Positions 1 through 9,098 of a DNA stretch of 64,000 nucleotides are shown piece after piece. Source of the stretch: Nostoc sp. MS1 (GTDB lineage Bacteria; Cyanobacteriota; Cyanobacteriia; Cyanobacteriales; Nostocaceae); assembly GCF_019976755.1 (NCBI RefSeq), contig NZ_AP023441.1, positions 5,143,501 through 5,207,500 on the forward strand. The letters are read 5' to 3'. How positions within the stretch are numbered: the stretch's first letter is position 1; each line of letters begins with the position of its first letter. The notes below the pieces were generated by a model, which was not told the origin of the DNA, did no database searches, and worked only from the letters and a program-made list of their open reading frames with translations. The position numbers and the translations under genes were made by a program.

Positions 1-46
1 ATTATCCGAGTCGGTTAAATAATTAACATCAAAAAGACTTTTATAT

Positions 47-3000
47 ATGAAAATTTTAGTTGTCGAGGATGACAAGTTAAATGCTTATGCACTGACAGCC
101 GTTCTCACAGAGCAAAATTATGCAGTTGAAGTTGCGGTTGATGGTGATGCGGCTTGGGATTTAATCGATACCTATGACTATGATTTAATTCTATTAGATG
201 TAATGTTGCCAAAGCTGGATGGTATTAGCCTTTGTCGGCAAATACGTTCCAGTGGTCGGCAGATGCCTATCCTGTTATTAACAGGCTGTGATAGTGGTCA
301 CGAAAAGGCAATTGGATTAGATGCTGGTGCTGATGATTATGTAGTTAAGCCGTTTGATCAAGAAGAATTAGTGGCGCGTGTGCGGGCTTTATTGCGGCGG
401 GGTGGAACTACAGCACAGCCCATTCTCGAATGCGGTAATTTGCGGCTTGACCCCAGCAGTTGCGAAGTCCGATACAATCAACAATTGCTCTCCCTCACTC
501 CTAAAGAATATGCTCTTTTAGAGTTATTTTTGCGTAACAGCCGCCGTGTCTTTAGCTGTAGCATGATTTTAGAACACATATGGTCTTATGAAGACACTCC
601 AGGGGAAGAAGCGGTTCGCACCCATATCAAAGGGTTACGAATGAAATTACGAAATGCAGGTGCGCCCAGTGATTTGGTAGAGACAGTCTATGGAATTGGC
701 TATCGTCTCAAATCACAGGAGGAAGAACAGGAGAAAAAGAGTAATTCTCAAGGAAAACCTCAGCAGCAAACGCTAACAGCAATAGCTGGTATTTGGCAGA
801 AGTTTTACGGACGGGTGGATGAGCAAGTCAGGATTTTGGAGCAAGCTGCAAACGCACTCACCCAACAAGCTTTAGACTCAGAATTGCGATCGCAAGCAAC
901 CCGCGAAGCCCACACCTTAGCAGGTTCATTGGGAACGTTTGGTTTACCAGAAGGCTCGAAGTTAGCGAAGAAAATTGAGCAGCTTTTAAAATCAGATAAA
1001 AAGTTCACACCAACAGAATTAAAAAATCTGCAAAGTTGGGTCAAATCATTAAGACAAGCAGTTGCAGCACAAGAACCACAAGCATTACCACCATCAACAA
1101 CAGCAGCACCCCAGTTACCACAACACCCCCAAGCAGAAGCAAAAGTCTTAGCAGTAGATGACGACCCGCAAATTCTTGCATTGTTACAAACTTTACTTCA
1201 TCCTTGGGGACTACAAGTAATTACCCTAGATGATCCGCGTCAATTCTGGGAGAAGTTAGCAGATGTCAACCCAGACCTGTTAATTCTAGATGTGGAAATG
1301 CCTTACACAAATGGTATAGAACTATGCCAAGTCGTTAGAAATGACAGCCAATGGAGCGAATTACCCATACTGTTCCTCACAGTCCACAACGATAGAGAAA
1401 TTGTTAATCAAGTATTTAGTGTGGGTGCAGACGACTTTGTAAGCAAACCCATCGTCGGCCCTGAACTAGTAACCCGAATCATCAATCGATTAGAACGGGT
1501 AAAATTGCGGCGGAAAGTAAGTGAAAGTAGGAGTACAGGGGTACAGGTGTATAAGGGTGTAGGAGAAATCACCTCTCCCCCATCTCCCCCTACCCCCTCC
1601 ACTCCCTCCTTCACCGACTGGCGCACCATTTTCAATGCAGAACCAGAATGTATCAAAATTGTCGCGGCTGATGGTACTTTATTGGATATGAATCCAGCCG
1701 GGTTGGCAACTATAGAAGCCGATAGTGCTGATGCAGTGATTGGGAAGTCAGTATATTCGTTGATTGTGCCTGAATATAGACAGGCGTTTCGTCAATTCAA
1801 CGAAAGTGTTTGTCAAGGACAAGCAGGAAAGCTGGAATTTGAAATTATTACTTATAAAGGTAATCGTCGTTGGATGGCGACTCATGCTGTACCAGTGTGT
1901 AACGAAACAGATGGTAACTTGGTGCAGTTGGCAATTACACGGGATATCACACAATATAAACAAACAGAAGCAGAAATTAAACGCATCAATCGCACACTGC
2001 AAACATTAAGTGATTGTAACCAGTTGCTAGTGCGTACTCAAGACGAGAGCGAATTATTACATAAGGTCTGCCAAATTCTAGTGGATGTGGGTAACTATCG
2101 CATGGCTTGGGTGGCTTTTGGTGAAAATGATGCGCAGAAAAGTATCCGTCCAGTGGCTCAAGCTGGTTATGAACAAGGATATCTGCAATCTCTAAATCTT
2201 ACCTGGGCAGATACGATTCGCGGTCAAGGGCCGACGGGAACGGCAATTCGTACAGGAAAAACCGCTATTATTCAGAATATTGAGACTGATTCCAGATATG
2301 AAATTTGGCGCTGTCAAGCTAGTAAGCGAGGTTACGCATCATCAATTGCTTTACCTTTAATAGATAATGGTCAAGTTTTTGGTGCGTTGAATATCTATGC
2401 TGCTGAAGCCAATGCTTTTGATGCAGATGAGGTCAAGCTGTTGGAAGAACTAACGGCAGATGTGGCTTATGGCATAGTAGCATTACGCAATCAGCATAAT
2501 GGTCAACTAGCCGAAGCAGCACTTAGAGAAAGTGAGGAACGTTTATCCCTAACTCTGGAAGCAGTTAACTTAGGCATTTGGGACTGGAATCTAGTTACTA
2601 ACAAAATTATCTGGTCTGAAGGTCACGCCCGATTATTTGGTATAGAACCAGAAGAATTTGATGGCTCTTATCAAGCCTTTCAAGGTTTTACTCATCCTGA
2701 AGATCGGGGAGATTTAGAGCAAGTAATTAACTATGCGCGTCAGCACAAAACTGACTATAACCATGAGTTTCGCATCATCTGGCCAGACGGTAGTATTCAC
2801 TGGATTGAGGGAACAGGCAAACTCTACTACAACGATACAGGCGAAGCGGTGCGGATGTTAGGTATAGTCAGAGATATCACTTCCCGCAAGCAAATAGAAG
2901 CTACTCTACAAAAAGTCAATAACGAACTAGAGTTGAGAGTGGCAGAACGGACGGCTGAGTTAGTCAATGTTAATCGCCAGTTGCACTCACAACTTGATCA

Positions 3001-4891
3001 ACGCCGACAAATTGAGGAAGCACTACGCATCTCGCAAGTAAGACTGGCGCGAATTTTAGATATCGCCGATGATGCGATCATTTCTATTGATGGTACTCAA
3101 CGTATCACCCTATTTAATCAAGGTGCAGAGAAAATTTTTGGTTATTCCGCCGAAGAAATTATCGGACAGCGCCTAGATACACTCATACCCCAGCGTTTTG
3201 CTCAGGCGCATCGTCAGCACGTTGGCGAATTTGGACAAGCTCCCAGCTTGGCGCGGCGGATGGGAGAACGGCGGGAAATCTTCGGTTGTCGCAAGGATGG
3301 GACGGAATTTCCGGCTGAGGCTTCTATTTCTAAATTCAAATTAGATCAAGAAATATTTTATACGGTAATCCTGCGTGATGTAACTGAGCGCAAACAAATT
3401 GAGCGAATGAAAGATGAGTTTGTCTCTGTTGTCAGCCATGAGTTGCGTACACCGTTAACCTCAATTCATGGTTCCTTGGGGATGCTCACCAGTGGATTAT
3501 TACCAGCAGACTCAGAGCAGGGAAAAAGGTTGCTACAAATTGCTACTGATAGTACGGAACGCTTAGTCAGGCTGATTAACGATATTCTGGATATTGAACG
3601 CATCGAGTCTGGTAGGGTAAAAATGGAGCGGGAAACCTGCGACCTTACCGACTTAATTGAATCGGCGGTTAGTATTATGCAGCCTTTGGCGAATAAAGCA
3701 GGGGTACAGTTATCAATTTCTAGCCCATCGATTCAATTATGGGTCGATCCTGACCGAATTGTGCAGACTTTAACTAATCTGCTGAGTAATGCGATTAAAT
3801 TCTCGACTCCTGAGAAAACAGTCTGGCTAGTAGCGCAACAATACGGTGATGAACTATTGCTGACGGTGAGAGATAACGGCCGGGGTATTCCCACCGACAA
3901 ACTTGATAGTATTTTTGAGCGCTTTCAACAGGTGGATTCTTCCGACTCACGTAATCATGACGGTACTGGGTTGGGTTTGGCTATTTGTCAAAGTATTGTA
4001 CAGCAGCACGGCGGACGCATCTGGGCGGAAAGTATCTTAGGGGAAGGTAGCACATTCTACCTCACCTTACCAATATTGCCTATACCCCAAAATCCAGAAA
4101 TTCCCGAACTTACCCACTCCCCACTCCCCACTCCCCACTCCCCTTTAGTTTTAGTCTGTGATGATGATCCTGTGATCCGTATAGAACTCCAGACGCTCCT
4201 AGAGCAAGGGGGATATCGAGTAGTAACTGTAGCCACAGGACAAGAAGCGATCGCCTTAGCGTCAACTCAACAACCAGACGTAATTGTACTAGATTTGCTC
4301 ATGCCAGGGCTGAATGGCTGGGAAACAATGGCAATACTCAAAGAAAGCACCCAAACCAAACATATCCCCATAGTGATTTGCAGCGTCTACAAACCCACAG
4401 ACAATACTCCACCCACTAGCGATTTTGTCGATTGGGTAAGTAAACCAGTGCAAGAAAGCTATCTGTTACAATCTTTGCGACAAGCAATTGCTAAATCTTC
4501 CAGGCGAGTCCGTATAATGATTGTGGAAGACGACGCAGATTTAGCTGAACTATTCGTGACGTTATTTGAAAGACACGATATTGAAACCTTCTTAGCTAAA
4601 ACCGGACGAGAAGCCATTCACCTCAGCCAAGAAGTCAATCCCGACTTACTCATTCTTGATTTAATCTTGCCAGAAACCGATGGCTTTGCAGTGGTAGATT
4701 GGTTACAAAAACACAATCGTCTATGCAAAGTTCCCGTAGTAGTTTACTCAGCGAAAGATTTGGAGGAATCAGAACGTAAGCGTTTAAAGTTAGGACACAC
4801 AGAATTTTTAACCAAAGGAAGGGTGACAACCCAAGAGTTTGAGCAACGAGTTATTGAGTTACTTCAACGAATTACCCGTGTGAGGGAGTAG
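47..4891 (+). CDS. Giant hybrid sensor histidine kinase with OmpR-type DNA-binding domain
   Basis: This protein of 1614 residues appears to hold a complete phosphorelay plus a transcription factor output. Domains in order: receiver (1-118, phospho-Asp 51), OmpR-type winged helix (about 127-222), Hpt-like helical domain (about 245-335, His 289 in AHTLAGSLGTFG), receiver (365-480, Asp 415), PAS (525-650), GAF (650-818), PAS (828-948), PAS (997-1118), HisKA (His 1131 in VSHELRTPLTS), HATPase (1225-1342, DNGRGIP and GTGLGLAI), receiver (1367-1485, Asp 1416) and receiver (1488-1612, Asp 1538). No membrane segment is visible, so it is probably cytoplasmic. Two linkers, near residues 505-523 and 1355-1366, are proline-rich and encoded by heptamer-type repeats. 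The stop codon TAG lies in a GGGAGTA heptamer. The signal sensed is unknown. Confidence 0.93.
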   Translation: MKILVVEDDKLNAYALTAVLTEQNYAVEVAVDGDAAWDLIDTYDYDLILLDVMLPKLDGISLCRQIRSSGRQMPILLLTGCDSGHEKAIGLDAGADDYVVKPFDQEELVARVRALLRRGGTTAQPILECGNLRLDPSSCEVRYNQQLLSLTPKEYALLELFLRNSRRVFSCSMILEHIWSYEDTPGEEAVRTHIKGLRMKLRNAGAPSDLVETVYGIGYRLKSQEEEQEKKSNSQGKPQQQTLTAIAGIWQKFYGRVDEQVRILEQAANALTQQALDSELRSQATREAHTLAGSLGTFGLPEGSKLAKKIEQLLKSDKKFTPTELKNLQSWVKSLRQAVAAQEPQALPPSTTAAPQLPQHPQAEAKVLAVDDDPQILALLQTLLHPWGLQVITLDDPRQFWEKLADVNPDLLILDVEMPYTNGIELCQVVRNDSQWSELPILFLTVHNDREIVNQVFSVGADDFVSKPIVGPELVTRIINRLERVKLRRKVSESRSTGVQVYKGVGEITSPPSPPTPSTPSFTDWRTIFNAEPECIKIVAADGTLLDMNPAGLATIEADSADAVIGKSVYSLIVPEYRQAFRQFNESVCQGQAGKLEFEIITYKGNRRWMATHAVPVCNETDGNLVQLAITRDITQYKQTEAEIKRINRTLQTLSDCNQLLVRTQDESELLHKVCQILVDVGNYRMAWVAFGENDAQKSIRPVAQAGYEQGYLQSLNLTWADTIRGQGPTGTAIRTGKTAIIQNIETDSRYEIWRCQASKRGYASSIALPLIDNGQVFGALNIYAAEANAFDADEVKLLEELTADVAYGIVALRNQHNGQLAEAALRESEERLSLTLEAVNLGIWDWNLVTNKIIWSEGHARLFGIEPEEFDGSYQAFQGFTHPEDRGDLEQVINYARQHKTDYNHEFRIIWPDGSIHWIEGTGKLYYNDTGEAVRMLGIVRDITSRKQIEATLQKVNNELELRVAERTAELVNVNRQLHSQLDQRRQIEEALRISQVRLARILDIADDAIISIDGTQRITLFNQGAEKIFGYSAEEIIGQRLDTLIPQRFAQAHRQHVGEFGQAPSLARRMGERREIFGCRKDGTEFPAEASISKFKLDQEIFYTVILRDVTERKQIERMKDEFVSVVSHELRTPLTSIHGSLGMLTSGLLPADSEQGKRLLQIATDSTERLVRLINDILDIERIESGRVKMERETCDLTDLIESAVSIMQPLANKAGVQLSISSPSIQLWVDPDRIVQTLTNLLSNAIKFSTPEKTVWLVAQQYGDELLLTVRDNGRGIPTDKLDSIFERFQQVDSSDSRNHDGTGLGLAICQSIVQQHGGRIWAESILGEGSTFYLTLPILPIPQNPEIPELTHSPLPTPHSPLVLVCDDDPVIRIELQTLLEQGGYRVVTVATGQEAIALASTQQPDVIVLDLLMPGLNGWETMAILKESTQTKHIPIVICSVYKPTDNTPPTSDFVDWVSKPVQESYLLQSLRQAIAKSSRRVRIMIVEDDADLAELFVTLFERHDIETFLAKTGREAIHLSQEVNPDLLILDLILPETDGFAVVDWLQKHNRLCKVPVVVYSAKDLEESERKRLKLGHTEFLTKGRVTTQEFEQRVIELLQRITRVRE
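1562..1614. repeat. Degenerate pyrimidine-rich heptamer repeat inside the kinase gene
   Basis: A CTCCCCCATCTCCCC-like stretch closely resembles the intergenic repeat at 21749-21812 but is in frame here. It encodes a Pro/Ser/Thr-rich linker between the second receiver and the first PAS domain of the hybrid kinase. Confidence 0.65.
4113..4143. repeat. In-frame STRR: four exact CCCACTC heptamers
   Basis: Four perfect CCCACTC units (4113-4140) plus CCC lie in the linker between the HATPase and third receiver domains of the hybrid kinase. The array is read through in frame as a His/Ser/Pro/Leu/Thr linker. Confidence 0.9.
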
Positions 4892-5007
4892 GGAGTAGGG
4901 AGTGGGGAGTGGGGAGTGGGGGGAGATGAGGGAGATGAGGGAGAATAGCTTTTGACTGTGGACTGTTGACTATGGACTAATGACTAATGACAACTGACAA
5001 CTAACTA
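4884..5007. repeat. Intergenic STRR array (GGGAGTA/G, then GACTATG/TGACTAA types)
   Basis: Five GGGAGTA/GGGAGTG units (4884-4918) are followed by GGGAGATGA variants, and then by a second repeat type made of GACTGTG, GACTATG and TGACTAA heptamers up to the next start codon. The array begins inside the hybrid kinase gene and supplies its TAG stop. Confidence 0.88.
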
Positions 5008-5013
5008 ATAACT

Positions 5014-5406
5014 ATGAATAAACGGATTCTAGTAGTTGATAACGAGCAGTATATCCAAGAAGTTGCGAAGATTTGCTTGGAAACTGTGGCGGGTTGGCAA
5101 GTTGTGACAGCCAGTTCAGGACAGGAAGGTATAAATAAAGCCGAGAGTGATCAACCAGATGCAATTTTATTAGATGTAATGATGCCAGATATGGATGGTA
5201 TCGCTACCTTTGAGAAACTGCAAGCTAATCCTGTCACTAAAGATATACCTGTAATATTATTAACAGCTAAAATTCAAGCTTCAGACCGCCGCCGCTACTC
5301 AAAATTAGGAATGGTTACTGCGATCGCTAAACCTTTTAACCCCCTAGAACTCGCTGGACAAGTGGCTACAGCCCTCGGTTGGAGTTTGGAAAGTGGGGGG
5401 AGATGA
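5014..5406 (+). CDS. Single-domain response regulator (receiver only)
   Basis: This stand-alone CheY-like receiver of 130 residues has the acidic pocket near Asp 9, the phospho-acceptor Asp 54 (ILLDVMMPDMDG), Thr/Ser in LLTAK and the conserved Lys in AIAKPF. It has no output domain, so it probably works by protein contact or as a phosphate shuttle. It follows the hybrid kinase gene on the same strand after 122 bases of repeats, which makes that kinase the obvious candidate partner. The last residues (SGGR) and the TGA stop fall in a GGGGGGAGATGAGG repeat tract, so the natural C-terminus may have been rewritten by repeat insertion. Confidence 0.88.
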   Translation: MNKRILVVDNEQYIQEVAKICLETVAGWQVVTASSGQEGINKAESDQPDAILLDVMMPDMDGIATFEKLQANPVTKDIPVILLTAKIQASDRRRYSKLGMVTAIAKPFNPLELAGQVATALGWSLESGGR

Positions 5407-5421
5407 GGAAGATGTAGCTTT

Positions 5422-5450
5422 AGCTTCCCGTAGGGTGGGAGTGGGGGGAG
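5422..5450. repeat. Dispersed repeat fragment (CTTCCCGTAGGGTGGGAG)
   Basis: A short CCCGTAGGG palindromic fragment followed by G-rich heptamer sequence, in the gap before the S4 protein gene. It matches the right-hand part of the repeat seen at 31551-31582 and 63532-63581. Confidence 0.5.
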
Positions 5451-5554
5451 AGAAGCTTAAACAAAGATTTTCTTTTCTCCTGTAGTTCCCAGTTCCCAAT
5501 CCCCAGTTCCCGCCCAAAGATAAAATAAAGTTATTGACCAGTATAAATTCCAGC

Positions 5555-5758
5555 ATGATTAAGCTCGACCAATTTTTGAAATTAATAGGTATAGCCCCGA
5601 CTGGTGGACAAGCCAAGCTGATGATTCTTGATGGTGATGTCAAAGTTAACGGTGCAGTCGAAACTCGACGCGGACGCAAATTAGTATCAACCGATCAAGT
5701 GACCATAGCAGGGCAAACTTTTGAGGTTGGGGATGTCATATCATTGACGGATGAATAA
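5555..5758 (+). CDS. Small S4-domain RNA-binding protein (YbcJ/RQC-like)
   Basis: A protein of 67 residues made almost entirely of one S4 RNA-binding fold: MIKLDQFLKLIG at the start, the basic helix GGQAKLMILDGDVKVNG, then ETRRGRKL and a closing beta part VTIAGQTFEVG. Stand-alone S4 proteins of this size (YbcJ family) bind RNA and are often linked to ribosomes, but the target cannot be read from the sequence. An in-frame TTG lies 21 bases upstream; ATG 5555 is preferred because it begins exactly where the S4 domain begins. It is convergent with the adenylation enzyme gene on the other strand. Confidence 0.85.
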   Translation: MIKLDQFLKLIGIAPTGGQAKLMILDGDVKVNGAVETRRGRKLVSTDQVTIAGQTFEVGDVISLTDE

Positions 5759-5842
5759 TGATATGGTTGTATTTCTTTTATTACAAAATAGATGAGGACA
5801 GGAATGAATCTCAAACCCTGAATAAAATCAATTTTCAGCCTG

Positions 5843-8563
5843 TCACCTATCCCCCAAAAGCATTTGGGCTTTCTCTAAGCAAAGCTGAAATTTCTGAGCC
5901 AGCACCTTGACAAAAGGTTCAGAAAGTAGGGAAACGTGAGAACCTGGAATATAATCAACATCTAAATTTTCTACTAAATCACCCCAGCCAAATTGCGGAT
6001 CGTATTTTATTCCCACAGCGCTCTTGCGGTTTTGATCTTCAGTCCTAAACAAAGTGACATTACCTGAATACTTTTGAAAACTGTAGTTCTTTAGGGCTTC
6101 GGCGTTAGCATCCATAATGTTTAAGTGCTTGTCGGTTTCTGGGGCATCTACAGCAGTATTTAATACTTGGCGTAAAATGTTTGAGTAATGCTTATATACT
6201 TCGTGTAATTGGTATTTATATACCTCACTTAAACCTACAGCTTTGTGCCAGATGTAATGTGGCCCCTGCTGAATTATATTCTCTAAATGTATGAGAACTC
6301 GCTGCGAAAATGATGACCTTTGGCTGTAACCAGGACGAAAGGTGTCAATCATCGCAACCAACGCTACTTTTTGCCCTTGTTTGTGGAGTTGTTGCGCCAT
6401 CTCAAAAGCCACTACACCACCAAAAGAATATCCTCCTAAAAAGTACGGCCCCTGTGGTTGAACAGTCTGGATTTCTTTAATGTAATATACAGCCATATTT
6501 TCAACTCGGACAAATGGCTGTTGTTTTCCGTCTAATCCTCGCGGTTGCAAGCCATAAACAGGTTGTTCTGCGCCTAGATAATTTGCTAGGTTATGATAAC
6601 AAAGAACTTCTCCTCCCAAGGAATGAATCAAAAATAAAGGTGGCTTGGAACCATGAGGTTGAATTTTGACAAGTGAAGACCAATCAGGCTTTGATTGATC
6701 TTGTTTTTCCCGGATAATTTGGGCGATCGCTTCTACAGTAGCAGATGGAAATAAAGCAGCTAATGGTAGTTGATAACCAAATTTTTGCTCTATCTGTGCA
6801 AATATCCGTACAGCTAATAGAGAATCTCCGCCTAATTCAAAGAAGTTGTCTTGCACGCCAATAGGTTGAACGCCTAAAATGGTTTCCCAAATCTCTATTA
6901 ATTGACGTTCTAAATCATCACGCGCAGATACAGAATTTTCCAGCGAAAAATTAGGTGCTGGTAAAGCCAGACGGTCTACTTTACCATTAGGTGTTAATGG
7001 TAATCTGTCCAAAAATACGAATGCGCTCGGAATCATGTATTCAGGTAATGTAGCTTGCAAATAATCCCGGAGTTTTTTAGTAGTAGGTTTTATTTGCTCT
7101 TGGGAAACAATGTAAGCTACCAATTTTTTCTCATGGGGAATATCTTCACGAGCTACCACGACCACTTCTTTTAGTTTACCAGTTTTAAAAAGTGCCATTT
7201 CAATTTCCGCAACCTCAACGCGGAAGCCTCTGATTTTCACCTGGAAATCTTTTCTACCCATGTGTATAAGGCAACCATTAGGCTCAAAGCGTCCTAAATC
7301 TCCAGTACGATAAATCCTTTCTTGTGTGTTTTCAGCAGCAGATAAAAATACTGTTTTCGTTTTTTCTGGTTTGCACCAATAACCAAGAGCTAAATATTTA
7401 CTTTTGACCGCAATTTCTCCAATATCACCATCATCAACTTCTGCACCAGCATCATTTAGCAGCAAAATTTCCATATCTGCAACTGGGTAGCCGATAGGTA
7501 CAGCACTAGTAGTAATTTCGCTATCTTTGTCAACAATAAAATTACAAAATGTTCCTGTTTCTGTAGCTCCCAAACTGGCATATAAAACACTATTAGCAGA
7601 AAAATATTTTCTATAGTTTTCTACATCCCTTTGTAATGTGGCTTCGCCTCCTAATTTTACTAAGCGAATCTTGGGAAATTGTTCTGTACCTGTGAAACTG
7701 TCAACAAAATGCCGAAATAGTGTAGCGAAGGAATGATAAATCGTAATTTCTTCTTCAATCAGCCAAGTAACTAGATTGGTAAATCCATCTTCTTTGACAT
7801 TAAATAAATATAAAGATGCTCCGTTGAGTAAGGTGTAAAAAAGACATAAAATACCACCTAATGCCCCACAAGAGTAGAGAAATATTACTCTGTCTGCTGC
7901 ACTAATGAGTAAAGTATTGGTGTCATTCATGCAATAATGCAAGCTATGACGATGATTATGAATAACTCCTTTGGGTTTTCCAGTAGAACCGCTTGTGTAA
8001 ATTAAATATGCTGGTGTATCAGGGTCAATTTCTCTGCCTGGATTTTGACTAGAAACCTCTGGAGATATATCATCAATATTAAATATTTGGCAGCCATTAC
8101 CAGCTAACTGATTTGCTAAAGGTAAATTAAGATTATTAGTAATAATTAAATTAACTTGTGCATCCTCTAAAATATAGGCTAGTCTTTCTTGAGGAAAGCC
8201 TACATCTAGAGGAATAAATATTTTCCCTGTTTTTAATACACCAAAAATACCAACAAAAAAATTCGTTCCCTTTTCTAATAGTAACGTTACAACTTCTTTC
8301 TTCTCTCCATGCTGAGAGAGAATACTATTAGCTAAACGGTTCGCCCTGTTATTTAATTCTTCATAAGTTAGTAATTCTGTCTTGCTTTTAACAGCGATCG
8401 CCTGGGGATATTTCTTGACTATTGTCTCAAAACGGCTGCTAATAGACTGATGTATCTCTGTTTTCAGAAATTTAATAAAGCCTTGAGGTATGTTTAGCCA
8501 ACGGTTACAAACAAATGCTTGATTTAAATAAATTTTGGGTAAAAATTTTGTGCTGTTAATCAT
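5843..8563 (-). CDS. NRPS-like enzyme: adenylation, carrier and thioesterase domains
   Basis: A stand-alone A-T-TE enzyme of 906 residues without a condensation domain. The adenylation domain (about 40-545) shows YIYTSGSTGKPKG-type core A3, YRTGDLGRFEPNG (A7) and LTPNGKVDRLALP (A10). The carrier domain has Ser 581 in FELGGDSLLAVRI for the phosphopantetheine arm. The thioesterase (about 650-900) has Ser 713 in GGYSFGG and a late GSHVSLL His. At the position of the usual FDxS motif the sequence is YSCGALGG, so the Asp that binds the alpha-amino group appears absent. By analogy with other A-T-TE enzymes the substrate may be a keto, aryl or other carboxylic acid rather than an amino acid; this is inference. 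Two SDRs and a flavin monooxygenase lie upstream on the same strand. Confidence 0.9.
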   Translation of the reverse strand: MINSTKFLPKIYLNQAFVCNRWLNIPQGFIKFLKTEIHQSISSRFETIVKKYPQAIAVKSKTELLTYEELNNRANRLANSILSQHGEKKEVVTLLLEKGTNFFVGIFGVLKTGKIFIPLDVGFPQERLAYILEDAQVNLIITNNLNLPLANQLAGNGCQIFNIDDISPEVSSQNPGREIDPDTPAYLIYTSGSTGKPKGVIHNHRHSLHYCMNDTNTLLISAADRVIFLYSCGALGGILCLFYTLLNGASLYLFNVKEDGFTNLVTWLIEEEITIYHSFATLFRHFVDSFTGTEQFPKIRLVKLGGEATLQRDVENYRKYFSANSVLYASLGATETGTFCNFIVDKDSEITTSAVPIGYPVADMEILLLNDAGAEVDDGDIGEIAVKSKYLALGYWCKPEKTKTVFLSAAENTQERIYRTGDLGRFEPNGCLIHMGRKDFQVKIRGFRVEVAEIEMALFKTGKLKEVVVVAREDIPHEKKLVAYIVSQEQIKPTTKKLRDYLQATLPEYMIPSAFVFLDRLPLTPNGKVDRLALPAPNFSLENSVSARDDLERQLIEIWETILGVQPIGVQDNFFELGGDSLLAVRIFAQIEQKFGYQLPLAALFPSATVEAIAQIIREKQDQSKPDWSSLVKIQPHGSKPPLFLIHSLGGEVLCYHNLANYLGAEQPVYGLQPRGLDGKQQPFVRVENMAVYYIKEIQTVQPQGPYFLGGYSFGGVVAFEMAQQLHKQGQKVALVAMIDTFRPGYSQRSSFSQRVLIHLENIIQQGPHYIWHKAVGLSEVYKYQLHEVYKHYSNILRQVLNTAVDAPETDKHLNIMDANAEALKNYSFQKYSGNVTLFRTEDQNRKSAVGIKYDPQFGWGDLVENLDVDYIPGSHVSLLSEPFVKVLAQKFQLCLEKAQMLLGDR

Positions 8564-9098
8564 GTAATTGAAAAGGAATAATTTTTGACAAAACCTAAGT
8601 AAATTGAAACTAAAGATGAATTTAAAATATCTTGCTTTGCAAATTCTTCCGGTTTAGTTTCTTGATGTTGCTAGGTGATGGAAATTTACCAAGACAGAAA
8701 AATATTCCAGTGATAATTTATATGAAGATACACCAGAGAATGGCTAAAAGCCGAAATTTATATTGTTCACCCTGTTCTCAACAATTACACCCAGATGTTT
8801 GAGACTTATAACTAATCAGGTAGAGATTAACAAACAAAGTCTATTGCTTTCACTCCAGCAATATTACTTGTATGCTTGATAAGCATAGATAGTATAACTA
8901 TTTAACAAAAACTGCCAAGTCTAATGTCTCTTGTTTTACTAAATCTTTATTTATACTTTATAAACAAACTTTGAGATTACGAGGACTTATATCAAGTCTG
9001 GCTAATTTTTATCTAATTTGCCTCTATCTGTATTATGCTTAGGCGATTAGCCTAAAATTTGACACTCACAACTTTTCAAACACCCTTTTACCAGGCCA
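8564..9098. other. Gene-free 535-bp AT-rich spacer upstream of the A-T-TE gene
   Basis: No convincing reading frame, tRNA or strong hairpin was found. The length suggests that the A-T-TE gene has its own promoter and is not simply read through from the monooxygenase gene, but no promoter motif could be assigned. Confidence 0.5.
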
